This document shows, one piece after another, positions 36,049 to 44,335 of a stretch of 64,000 bases of DNA. Numbering within the stretch: position 1 is the first letter of the stretch; each line of letters starts with the position of its first letter. Both the position numbers and the translations under genes were made by a program. The stretch comes from Paraburkholderia tagetis (lineage in GTDB: Bacteria; Pseudomonadota; Gammaproteobacteria; Burkholderiales; Burkholderiaceae), in assembly GCF_022213065.1 (NCBI RefSeq), contig NZ_JAKLJA010000029.1, positions 1-64,000 on the forward strand, written 5' to 3'. Under the pieces are notes generated by a model, which was not told the DNA's origin, searched no databases, and was given only the letters and a program-made list of their open reading frames with translations.

Positions 36049-36280
36049 ATGGCGTGAAGTCCGCACGCGCATCGAAGCCGCGTTGCATCCAGCAAAGCAA
36101 CACGATACCCCGGGATTCGCCGGCACGGTCGAGGATGACCGCGAATGGGTGGTCGTCTATCGAACGGCAAACGGATTTTGCTGCATGTATTGTGGGCTGC
36201 CCGTCGATTTCGAGGACATGCTGGACGTCCAGACGTGGGCGGATGAAATGGATGTACGTACCTATTACATGGGATTGTGA
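36032..36280 (+). CDS. Small hypothetical protein overlapping the CLC gene
   Basis: An 82-residue ORF with GTG start at 36032 (GGAGAATCGTC before it), overlapping the CLC 3' end by 17 nt in another frame. It reads KLKAEWREVRTRIEAALHPA and carries a Cys cluster FCCMYCGLPVDFED near residues 53-65. No membrane segment. Overlap and ribosome site suggest translational coupling to the CLC. No family is recognised. Confidence 0.6.
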   Translation: MKLKAEWREVRTRIEAALHPAKQHDTPGFAGTVEDDREWVVVYRTANGFCCMYCGLPVDFEDMLDVQTWADEMDVRTYYMGL

Positions 36281-36322
36281 ATCGTGTGGCGGCTCAGGAC
36301 GTCCGGACCAACCTGATATGGA

Positions 36323-36828
36323 TTACTGATGGTAAAGCAGGTCGGCGCGCCGGTTCTGGGCCCACGACGCCTCGTCGTGACCAGGCGCCACAGGCTTCTC
36401 CTTGCCAAGGCTGACAGCTTCAAGCCGGGAGCCCGAGACGCCGAGCGATTCGAGTTCGTGCAGCACGGCTTCAGACGGGCGCGCCCTGAGCGCGAGGTTG
36501 TACTCGTCCGTGCAACGCTCGTCAGTATTGCCCTGGATCAGTACATGCTGCGCCGGGTGGTCGCGCAGATAGCTGGCGTGATCGCGTGGTAGCGGCAGGT
36601 AATCGATCTTCACGTCATAGCTGTCGAAGTCGAAATAAATACTGCTTTTGGCGAGCGGACTGTTGGGGCGCTGAGTTCGTCGACCGACGAAAGGCTCCCG
36701 GTGACCGGCTGCGTGGTAGCAGCGTTCATGTTTGATACGCCACCTGATGCCGGAACTGTGGTCGTCGAGTGGCATCCGGCAAGCAGCGCGGCCAGCAGGA
36801 TTGCAGTGCAGGTTCGGCTCAGGCGCAT
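36323..36828 (-). pseudogene. OmpA/Pal-like lipoprotein gene with one frameshift
   Basis: The first frame (from 36828) gives a lipoprotein signal, MRLSRTCTAILLAALLAGCH, and a Thr/Ser-rich linker. A second frame, entered near 36675, gives the OmpA-like peptidoglycan-binding domain (PNSPLAKSSIYFDFDSYDVK, VLIQGNTDERCTDEYNLALR, SLGKEKPVAPG, QNRRADL). The family reading has an acidic residue then PNSPLAK exactly at the junction, so one base is gained or lost in the GGGGCG region. It would anchor outer membrane to peptidoglycan if intact. Confidence 0.85.
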
Positions 36829-36987
36829 GACGGCCTCCGGTTCGGTAGCGAAGCATCGATATTCCGGTTGCAGTCCAGGTGGCAACATCGCAGGATTCCA
36901 GCGCATTTTGCGTGTCGAATGTGTATTTCCGTGAGCAGAGCCACGCACCGGAGTGATCAGGCGCAATGGCGTGCCAGAATCGACAGA

Positions 36988-37020
36988 TTTAAGCTTCCTT
37001 TAAGTATATCGGCGTAAAGT
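36988..37020 (+). promoter_or_regulatory. PmrA/QseB-type box and -10 before a candidate small RNA
   Basis: A perfect direct repeat TTTAAG-CTTCC-TTTAAG (36988-37004) is followed after exactly 10 nt by TAAAGT (37015-37020). Spacing and spacer composition match the box before the HtrA-like gene. The direction is away from the pal-like gene and into 37026-37190. Confidence 0.65.
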
Positions 37021-37025
37021 GCCAC

Positions 37026-37190
37026 AAATGTCACGCCGTGACATTTCTTGCGATATGCTTGCAGCGAGCGCACCGCATGATTAGGCGTCATCGTTGTACC
37101 CTCAGCTTGCTGGACTGAAAACGTCCAGTTGCCACCGGTAGAGTGCCGGGGGCAGCTCCCCTGACCCAGCGTTGCCGCTGGGTTTTTTTT
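37026..37190 (+). ncRNA. Candidate regulated small RNA (about 165 nt)
   Basis: Bounded by the PmrA-type promoter upstream and a strong intrinsic terminator. Its 5' end forms a nine-pair hairpin, AAATGTCAC-GCC-GTGACATTT in halves (37026-37046). Further stems are CTGGAC/GTCCAG (37110-37128) and GGGG/CCCC (37149-37161). A leaderless 18-codon frame begins at the ATG inside the first hairpin and ends at TAG 37084, but has no ribosome site. The terminator ends 12 nt before the MFS start, so an alternative is a 5' leader attenuating that gene. Confidence 0.55.
37165..37190 (+). terminator. Strong Rho-independent terminator
   Basis: CCCAGC-GTTGCC-GCTGGG followed by eight T. No protein-coding gene precedes it on the plus strand for about 900 bp, which is why a non-coding transcript is proposed. 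Confidence 0.9.
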
Positions 37191-37201
37191 CGATTGCCCA
37201 G

Positions 37202-38401
37202 ATGCGCACCTCCTCCACGTCGCCGACTCCCTCCTCGCGCATGAGCGCGCCCGAAATGCGCGCGACCGTGTCGCTGGCCGCGATCTTCGCGCTGCGCATG
37301 CTGGGCCTGTTCATGATCATGCCGGTGTTTTCGGTCTATGCGAAAACCATTCCCGGCGGCGACAACGTGCTGCTCGTCGGCATCGCCCTTGGCGCCTACG
37401 GCGTCACGCAGTCGCTTCTCTACATCTTTTACGGCTGGCTTTCCGACAGGATGGGCCGCAAGCCCGTGATCATCACCGGCCTCGTGATCTTCGCCCTGGG
37501 CAGCTTCGTGGCGGCCTTCGCGCACGACATCACCTGGATCATCGTCGGCCGGGTGATTCAGGGCATGGGCGCGATTTCCTCGGCGGTCCTCGCGTTCATC
37601 GCCGACCTCACCTCCGAAGAGCACCGCACCAAGGCCATGGCGATGGTGGGTGGCTCGATCGGCCTGTCCTTCGCCGTGGCGATCGTGGGTGCGCCCATCG
37701 TATTTCACTGGGTGGGCATGAGCGGCCTGTTCGCGCTCGTCGGCGTGTTCTCGATCCTCGCGGTGGGCGTCGTGCTGTGGATCGTGCCCGATGCACCCAG
37801 GCCCGTGCATGTGCGTGCGCCATTCGCCGAAGTCCTGCGCAACGTGGAACTGCTGCGCCTGAACTTCGGCGTGCTCGTGCTGCACGCCACACAGACCGCG
37901 CTCTTTCTCGTCGTGCCGCGTCTGCTGGTGGACGCGGGTCTGCCGGTCGCCGCGCACTGGAAGATTTATCTGCCGGTGATGGGTGTCTCGTTCGTCCTGA
38001 TGGTGCCTGCCATCATCGCCGCAGAAAAGCGGGGCAAGATGAAGGCCGTGCTGTGCTCGGCCATTGCGCTTGTCCTGATCGGCCAGCTTCTTCTCGGCTC
38101 GCTTGCGCATACCATTGCAATCGTGGCGGCCGTGCTGTTCGTGTACTTCCTTGGGTTCAACATCCTGGAGGCTTCGCAGCCCTCGCTGGTGTCCAAGCTC
38201 GCACCGGGCAACCGCAAGGGCGCGGCCACGGGCGTCTATAACACCACCCAGTCGATCGGGCTTGCACTCGGCGGCGTGGTGGGTGGGTGGCTGCTCAAGT
38301 ACGGCAGCGCGAGCGCCGTGTTCTACACGTGTTCGGGGCTCGTGTTCTGCTGGCTCCTGATCGCGGCCAGCATGAAGGCGCCGCCGCTGCGCCGTGCCTG
38401 A
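37202..38401 (+). CDS. MFS transporter
   Basis: About 399 residues, 12 predicted helices, with the MFS loop motif GWLSDRMGRKPV after helix 2 and RVIQGMGAISSAVLAF in helix 4. It resembles the drug/solute exporters found beside uvrA and ssb in Burkholderia chromosomes, but those neighbours are absent here. The start is uncertain: ATG at 37202 lacks a clear ribosome site, and MSAPEMRATVSL further in (about 37241) is an alternative. The open frame also extends into the terminator via TTG, which is not used here. A T-rich run follows the stop at 38402. Confidence 0.85.
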   Translation: MRTSSTSPTPSSRMSAPEMRATVSLAAIFALRMLGLFMIMPVFSVYAKTIPGGDNVLLVGIALGAYGVTQSLLYIFYGWLSDRMGRKPVIITGLVIFALGSFVAAFAHDITWIIVGRVIQGMGAISSAVLAFIADLTSEEHRTKAMAMVGGSIGLSFAVAIVGAPIVFHWVGMSGLFALVGVFSILAVGVVLWIVPDAPRPVHVRAPFAEVLRNVELLRLNFGVLVLHATQTALFLVVPRLLVDAGLPVAAHWKIYLPVMGVSFVLMVPAIIAAEKRGKMKAVLCSAIALVLIGQLLLGSLAHTIAIVAAVLFVYFLGFNILEASQPSLVSKLAPGNRKGAATGVYNTTQSIGLALGGVVGGWLLKYGSASAVFYTCSGLVFCWLLIAASMKAPPLRRA

Positions 38402-38410
38402 TTTTTTTGA

Positions 38411-39793
38411 GTGCCGGCACGAACTGAAGGAAACGCCTGTACCATCAACATAACGACAATCGACAAACAGGGGATACCGATCTTGCGAATCTTCGGTCTG
38501 GTCGACAAGCGAACGTTACAGCGCGTCAACCGGCTGTGGCTCCACTATGGCGTGTTCTGGCTGGGCGCGATCGCGGTCGGCCTCGTCGCCGTGCTCTACG
38601 CAAAGCTGATCGACTTCGGTTACGCGCTGTTCCTGCATTACGCGGCTGAGCGGTTCTGGCTGCCACTCCTCGTTGCGCCTGCAACGGGTGCCGTGACGGT
38701 CTGGCTCACGCGGCGGTTTTTCGCTGGCTCCGAAGGCAGCGGCATTCCGCAGGTCATTGCGATGCTGCATGGGCCGAACGAGCTCGGGCCACAACTGCTC
38801 ACGCTGCGCATCCTCATCGGCAAGATTTTCATCTCGTTCCTGGCGATTCTCGGTGGATTCACGATTGGCCGCGAAGGCCCCACCATTCATGTCGGCGCCG
38901 CCCTGATGTTCAGCCTGCGACGCTTCTATCCACAGCGCTTCCTCGCCATCCGGCCAGGTGTGCTCGAACGCAGGCTGGCGCTCGCGGGCGCCGCCGCCGG
39001 CCTCTCCGCGGCATTCAATGCGCCGCTCGCCGGCGTCGTGTTTGCCATCGAAGAACTCATGCGCAGTTTCGAGCAGCGCACGAGCGGTGTCCTCGTCACG
39101 GCCATCATCTTTGCTGGCGTCGTTTCGCTGGGGCTCCAGGGCAACTACGTCTATTTCGGCACGATCGATATCGGCTCGGGGCTGCCCCGCTCGCTGAGCC
39201 TCGCCGTCGTGCTGATTGGCGTGTTCGCCGGCGTGCTGGGCGGATGTTTCTGCTGGCTGCTGCTCAATACCCGGCGCTGGATGCCGCAGGTGCTGCTCGA
39301 CATGCGCGCACAACGGCCGGTGCTGTTCGGGGCGCTCTGCGGCCTCGTCATCGCCATCGTTGGCGTACTGTCGCACCGTCACACGTTTGGCAGCGGCTAT
39401 GCCGAGGCGCGCGGCATGCTCGAGGGCACTGCGCACGTCAGCGCGGCGTATCCCATTCTCAAGCTCACCTCGATGGTGGGCTCGTACCTGCCGGGCGCAC
39501 CCGGCGGCCTGTTCGCGCCGTCGCTGGCCATCGGCTCCGGCATCGGCAATACCTTGCACATGGTGTTCTCGCACATGCAGCTCCCGATGCTGATCGCGCT
39601 CGGCATGGTTGGATATCTCGCGGCGGTCACTCAGAGTCCGATCACGGCGTTCGTGATTGTCATCGAGATGATCAACGGGCACGCACTCGTCATTTCGCTG
39701 ATGGCCACCGCGCTCATCTCGAGCCGCGTCTCGCGCTTTTTTGCGCCACCGCTGTACGAGGCGTTATCGGAGCGCTATCTGCGCGAGTCATGA
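38411..39793 (+). CDS. CLC-type chloride channel/antiporter (second copy, no CBS)
   Basis: Up to 460 residues. The CLC motifs are canonical: GSEGSGIPQV, GREGPTIHVG with gating Glu, and GAPGGLFAPSLAIG. The C-terminus ends just after the last helix, so the CBS region of the first CLC is absent, as in E. coli ClcA. Start is unsure: GTG 38411 gives the longest form; TTG 38482 has GGGGAT upstream and would begin just before the first cytoplasmic helix. It lies 9 nt after the MFS stop and 47 nt before the next membrane protein. Confidence 0.9.
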   Translation: MPARTEGNACTINITTIDKQGIPILRIFGLVDKRTLQRVNRLWLHYGVFWLGAIAVGLVAVLYAKLIDFGYALFLHYAAERFWLPLLVAPATGAVTVWLTRRFFAGSEGSGIPQVIAMLHGPNELGPQLLTLRILIGKIFISFLAILGGFTIGREGPTIHVGAALMFSLRRFYPQRFLAIRPGVLERRLALAGAAAGLSAAFNAPLAGVVFAIEELMRSFEQRTSGVLVTAIIFAGVVSLGLQGNYVYFGTIDIGSGLPRSLSLAVVLIGVFAGVLGGCFCWLLLNTRRWMPQVLLDMRAQRPVLFGALCGLVIAIVGVLSHRHTFGSGYAEARGMLEGTAHVSAAYPILKLTSMVGSYLPGAPGGLFAPSLAIGSGIGNTLHMVFSHMQLPMLIALGMVGYLAAVTQSPITAFVIVIEMINGHALVISLMATALISSRVSRFFAPPLYEALSERYLRES

Positions 39794-39840
39794 CTTCTAG
39801 GCCTGCCGTGCGCGCCTGTCCAGATACCAACGGGGTTGAA

Positions 39841-40515
39841 ATGAAGATTGCCGACAAGGTCGAACAGCGTCTGCTGGGCACGGCGCGTACGCTGTGCCTC
39901 ATCTCCCTGGTCGCCGCCGTGCTGGCGATGACCGCCCTCATGTTCGCGCTAGCCGCGCCTGGCAAGGCGCAACCGGTCGCCGATCCGCCGGTGCGCGCGA
40001 CCGACGTGCTCGCGTCGATCCCGGGCTCGGAGGCGTCCAACGATGCGATATCTGACAACAACGTGGGCAACAGCGCGAGCGACGGTGCGGCCGCGTTGTC
40101 GATCCAGGCCGCTGCGGGACTGACGGTCTCTGCCCCGCTGCGTCAGGTCCTGAGCCAGGACAACGCAAGCCAGCCGCTCCTGGAAGCGTGGCTGGATAGC
40201 GTACCCCTCCCGGACCGGCAGGCATTCCTCAATGAGCTTTCCGACGTGGTCGCGCATGCCAACCAGCATGCGGCGGCGTGGGAATGGGATGATCGCAACC
40301 GCTACGTTGCGGCAGCGATGAATCAATATGCCCGTGTCAAGACGGAGCGCATTGCGTCCGCGCAAAGCGCCATCGCCGCGGCGCACGACCGGATCGCGCA
40401 GTTCAGGTCGTCGCTGGGGACGCTACTCGCGCTGACCGGATTCCTCACGTTGTTGCTGGTGCTGATCTCCATCGAGCGCAACACCCGTCATCTGCGCGCC
40501 GAACGAAAGGTCTGA
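39841..40515 (+). CDS. Two-helix hypothetical membrane protein
   Basis: A 224-residue protein: helix at residues 19-40 (LCLISLVAAVLAMTALMFAL), a long periplasmic region of about 150 residues rich in Ala, Ser, Asp and Gln with likely helical parts, and a second helix near 195-212 (LLALTGFLTLLLVLISI). Topology resembles sensor or channel-accessory proteins. GGGG precedes the ATG. It follows the second CLC by 47 nt in the same direction. No family is recognised. Confidence 0.7.
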   Translation: MKIADKVEQRLLGTARTLCLISLVAAVLAMTALMFALAAPGKAQPVADPPVRATDVLASIPGSEASNDAISDNNVGNSASDGAAALSIQAAAGLTVSAPLRQVLSQDNASQPLLEAWLDSVPLPDRQAFLNELSDVVAHANQHAAAWEWDDRNRYVAAAMNQYARVKTERIASAQSAIAAAHDRIAQFRSSLGTLLALTGFLTLLLVLISIERNTRHLRAERKV

Positions 40516-40670
40516 TGCAATCGACCGCGAGCGTTCGAGCTGCACAACCGGGCCGCGCTGGTTGAGCGATGCGTACCCGGACGTGTCGATTCATCGGGAA
40601 TGGTCGTCCGGAAAAGGAAAAAACTCTCCCGGCATCCGCGGCGCAAGCCACGCGCCAATCTGCGGGACGC

Positions 40671-41717
40671 TCATCTCACTACACAATCGCGCACGAGAAG
40701 TCCGACACGGCTGCGCGGCGTGAATGAGGCCGCGAAGCGCATGGCGGCGTCCTGCTGACGCAACATGAAGCCCCGCAGACGTTGCTCATACGCTGAAAAG
40801 GCACGTGCGAAATCCCCATCTGCAATGTTCAACCCTTCCGCCAGAACATAGGCGCCCAGCATCGCAAACGCTGCGCCCGCACCAGCAGCAACGAAGGGCT
40901 CTGCGCGGCATCCCCCCAATAGCGCGACCCTGCCCCTTGTCCATCTGGGCATGCGAACCTGGCTGACTGCATCGAAATAGAGCTCAGGCGTGATATCGAA
41001 TTGCGCCAGAATCTCACGTGTTTCCTAGCCATCGCAGGCAAAACACGCACGGAGCCTGGCCTTCTGCGCGGCCACATTGTGAGCGGCAATGCCAGCCTTT
41101 GTGGTCTCTGCAAACACCAAAAGAAATGCGTTTCGGCCTTCTCGCATGGCGTATCGGCTGATCTGCCGGCCAGGCCTCGCGAAACTCACATAGGTCGCTT
41201 CATCCCGATGCGGATAGCCAGCAGATCAAAGCATCGCCTCTCTCCCCCCGAGAGCTCGACCACGACGCCTTGGGCGTTCTGGATCACCGAATGCATGGAG
41301 ACGCTGTATAACACCTCAACCCGGTCGCTGATCGTGTCGTAGAGCGTTCGCGCCAGGTCGCCGCGTGGAATGCTAAAAAACCTTCCGTTCAACGCCTTGC
41401 GCAACATGGCCCCGCCCAAATCCCGAAACTTTTCGTCCCCGCTCGTCGACGAACTTCAGACTGTCGAACTGGTAGGCGCGTTCTTGCTCCGATCGCAACA
41501 GACCATAGCGCTCGACGATGTCACATCCGGTACCCCACACATCGATCAGGTAGCTACCATCGCGGAACGCAGCGGCGCGTTCGATAACCGTGGGTTCAAA
41601 ACCGTACCGCAAAAGCCGGTGAGCCAGGGACGGCCCGGCAATCCCCGCGCCACAGATCAGAATTCGGCGGTTCCCTGTCGCCAAGGCTGGATCTCCTCCG
41701 TGACTACCGCGCGTCAT
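40671..41717 (-). pseudogene. FAD-dependent monooxygenase gene, multiply frameshifted
   Basis: Fragments in several minus-strand frames assemble into a TetX/PHBH-like flavoprotein: N-terminal RILICGAGIAGPSLAHRLLR (from about 41680), a middle part NGRFFSIPRGDLARTLYDTI (around 41380), and the C-terminal FAD motif split between frames as VALLG, then DAAQSPSLLL, then GAGAAFAMLGAYVLAEGL (40960-40850). At least three shifts are needed, two of them nearly compensating inside the GDAA motif. The gene is inactive. Confidence 0.85.
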
Positions 41718-41720
41718 GCG

Positions 41721-43811
41721 TCAGCGGTAAAGCTTCCCGCTGGTGCTGGCCTGAAACAGCGCCTTGATGGAATCAGGGTTGAGTTGCGATCGTGTTGATA
41801 TAACATCGTTGAGCGCAACAGCCTGCGGCTGATCGCGGGCGAAGTTGTCGGGATAGTAACCGTAGCTCACCATCCCGGTCATACGCAAATGACGCATCTG
41901 GTTCACGAGGCGCCCCGTTGGGATACGTGCGCCGGTATGGGCGTCGGTGGCTTCCAGCAGGAAGACCGTCCTGTGAGCGCCGTTCGGCGCAGACCGCACG
42001 TCTGCGCTCAGCGAATCGAGCCAAGGGTCCACCGAAGTAATGCCCTGGCGAGAAGGCATGGCGAGCAGCCCGACGTAGTCATACGTGCCGAGGAACGCCT
42101 CATAGTTCTGCGCATAGTGCCGCCCCGCAACAGGATCGAGCACGGCATCGGGAAATATCGTGCGCACGGTCAGAACCTCGTCGCTGTTCTGGCTGTCGAG
42201 CACGATTTTCCTGAGCTCCTTTGTGAAGTCGAGCAGATACCGGGCCTTCATGTCGCCCCAACGCTTCGCGAGGTCCGGGGTGGAGCGGATCTGGCCAATA
42301 CTCTGCGGCAAATCCCAGCGGGCAAGCGTCTGTCGTGCATGCTGCCCTGCGTCCTCATAATCGGTAAGCATCGCATCCTCGCCAAACAGCACGCCGTTGA
42401 AAGCGGAATATTTGCCGAGGTCCTCGTACAGTTCGCGCACATACGCCCGCGCAGCGGGATCGAAAGGACTGAGCCGCCGCACGCCCGAGGCACCGGGCGG
42501 CAGGCGGCTGCCGGCTGCCGCCGTGACGAATTCCACCCGCCTGTCGAGCTTCGCGGGGACGGCGAAGGCGAGCACCGGTAACCACGCGTAGATCTCCACG
42601 TGAGCACGCGTGTTCAACTGCCATGCTGCTCGGGAGAACAGATCCGAGCGCATCGGCAGGTGCCTGTTCGGAAAGTACACTGCCCGTGCGAACCCGGAAC
42701 GTCCGGGGTCCGAGTAAGCCTGAAGGTACACGGAGCTGGGGCGCAATGCATACATCCGGTCGATCAGCTCGCCGAGCTTCTTTTCCTGGGTAACAGGCGA
42801 CGGGTCGTAAACGTCATCCAGCGCAACCACGGCGACCCGCTCCACCGGGTTGATTTCCCCGCGGTTCTGCGCGGGCTCTCGCATCGAGCGCTCCACACCA
42901 CCAACGTCGATGTCGTACGTCGCCAGAATTCGGCGCAGCCGGTTGAGCGGCACATCACGCGTGTTCGGGCCGTCCTCGAGCGTGAACTGCGTGGGCATGC
43001 CAAGGCCCGATGCAATATTGCGTACAGCGAGATTCTGTGCCCCGTAAGGCCATACCATCGCCCGCACCGAAGCGCCTGTCTGCGCCTTGATTTGCGCCAT
43101 GCATGTGGCGAGGTCCGACTGCACGCGCGAATGGAATTCGGCGTCCGTCTCGTAGCGCTTCTGATCTTTCAGGTACAGGTGCGATGTCGTCGCCGGCAAC
43201 TCATTGCCCTGCGGATTGGCGATGGCGCCGTGATGCAGGTCGTGCGTGTGGCACGCCAGCTCGACCAGCCCCGACGCGGCCACGTCGCGCACCTCATCCC
43301 ATGACATGAACGTGTTGCGCGGTACGACCAGCTTATCCGAAAGACGAACGCCGCTTTCGACAGGCGTATCGATCCATGACGTCACGATGCCCATGACACC
43401 CGGATAGCGAAAATCCTTCAACAGCGGCAAGACCTTGTCGTGGTGGCTCTTGAAGCCGTCGTCGAAGGTCAGCAGTACCGGGCGCGGCGGCAGCGGTTCG
43501 CCGCCTGTGCGTGAAGCCAGAATCGCGCCGATCGTGACAGGGTGATAACGGTTGTCCTCAAGCCACGAAAAAATCGACGTCAGCGTGCCGGTATCGACCG
43601 CATATGGATCAATCACACCGTTCCTGTGGACTTCGGCGCGCAGATTGTCACGCACGTCATGGAAGCACAGGACTCGAAAGGTCACACCGTCGGCCGGATC
43701 GGCCGGTGGAAGAATGTCAATCAGCCTTGCGGGGGCGAGCGACGGGAAGAGCGTACAGCCGGTCATGGCGCCCAGACACCCACAGACGAAACGTCGCCGA
43801 GTCTGCATCAT
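41721..43811 (-). CDS. pgaB: Poly-beta-1,6-N-acetylglucosamine N-deacetylase, PgaB/HmsF-like
   Basis: About 696 residues from the ATG pair at 43811 with AAAGGAGG upstream. The N-terminus has RRRF and Cys in MTGC, so it is an exported probable lipoprotein. Residues about 45-300 are the NodB-type deacetylase (VLCFHDVR, LLTFDDGF with metal Asp, HTHDLHH, WPYGAQN). Residues about 330-680 are the glycoside-hydrolase-like domain (VVALDDVYDP, VLFGEDAMLTDYE, GLLAMPSR). It modifies PNAG during biofilm export. pgaA, pgaC and pgaD are not adjacent, so it is an orphan copy here. Confidence 0.92.
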   Translation of the reverse strand: MMQTRRRFVCGCLGAMTGCTLFPSLAPARLIDILPPADPADGVTFRVLCFHDVRDNLRAEVHRNGVIDPYAVDTGTLTSIFSWLEDNRYHPVTIGAILASRTGGEPLPPRPVLLTFDDGFKSHHDKVLPLLKDFRYPGVMGIVTSWIDTPVESGVRLSDKLVVPRNTFMSWDEVRDVAASGLVELACHTHDLHHGAIANPQGNELPATTSHLYLKDQKRYETDAEFHSRVQSDLATCMAQIKAQTGASVRAMVWPYGAQNLAVRNIASGLGMPTQFTLEDGPNTRDVPLNRLRRILATYDIDVGGVERSMREPAQNRGEINPVERVAVVALDDVYDPSPVTQEKKLGELIDRMYALRPSSVYLQAYSDPGRSGFARAVYFPNRHLPMRSDLFSRAAWQLNTRAHVEIYAWLPVLAFAVPAKLDRRVEFVTAAAGSRLPPGASGVRRLSPFDPAARAYVRELYEDLGKYSAFNGVLFGEDAMLTDYEDAGQHARQTLARWDLPQSIGQIRSTPDLAKRWGDMKARYLLDFTKELRKIVLDSQNSDEVLTVRTIFPDAVLDPVAGRHYAQNYEAFLGTYDYVGLLAMPSRQGITSVDPWLDSLSADVRSAPNGAHRTVFLLEATDAHTGARIPTGRLVNQMRHLRMTGMVSYGYYPDNFARDQPQAVALNDVISTRSQLNPDSIKALFQASTSGKLYR

Positions 43812-43969
43812 CGGCCTCCTTTCAAAATCCAACGTCAGAATCGAACCGTAAGCGCGGTGTATGACTTCAGCATTCATGCGTTCGCGTCCACACCTTCGCA
43901 TCATGCCGAAGCCGCGCTTGCTACAGGCTTCAGCAGCGCCAACCGATGCGCTGCAAGAAGGCCCTTTCG

Positions 43970-44308
43970 CCCCTGCGTCAAATTTCTATGCGTTCTGCCC
44001 GCCGCATTGCCCGCAACCGGGTAGCGTATGCCAGCCTTGGAATAGCGCAATCGCTATACCCGAAGCCCTTTAACTTCAAAGCAGGCTTCTGAAGGGACGC
44101 GTACGCGTCGTGCAATGACGTACCGTCGCGAACGTCGACTCGATCGCGTTGGTCGTGCGCAAATGCTGCCAGTGCCCCGCGGGGAAGTCGCAAAACGCCA
44201 ACGGCTTTCCCTTTTCAGCGTATCGGTTGCCTTCGGATATTTCGCCGCGAGGTCACGCCAGCTCCATGCCCCATGCTCCTCGGCCCACTGCGTCTTCAAC
44301 TGACTCAC
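43970..44308 (-). mobile_element. IS256-family transposase remnant (C-terminal part)
   Basis: One minus-strand frame gives AFCDFPAGHWQHLRTTNAIE then STFATVRHCTTRT, the highly conserved C-terminal block with the catalytic Glu of IS256/Mutator transposases. An adjoining frame gives the preceding TQWAEEHGAWSWRDLAAKYP KATDTLKRE in two pieces, and later frames continue IAIALFQGWH with a stop. Frames are broken and no terminal repeats were found. It is an old, immobile scar between pgaB and the START-like gene. Confidence 0.85.
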
Positions 44309-44335
44309 GACATTGCAGAAGCACCGTTCCCTCCT

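Noticed and set aside
38516..39682. 388-codon minus-strand frame
   Set aside because: Antisense to the second CLC gene, rich in Glu/Arg/His, no motif.
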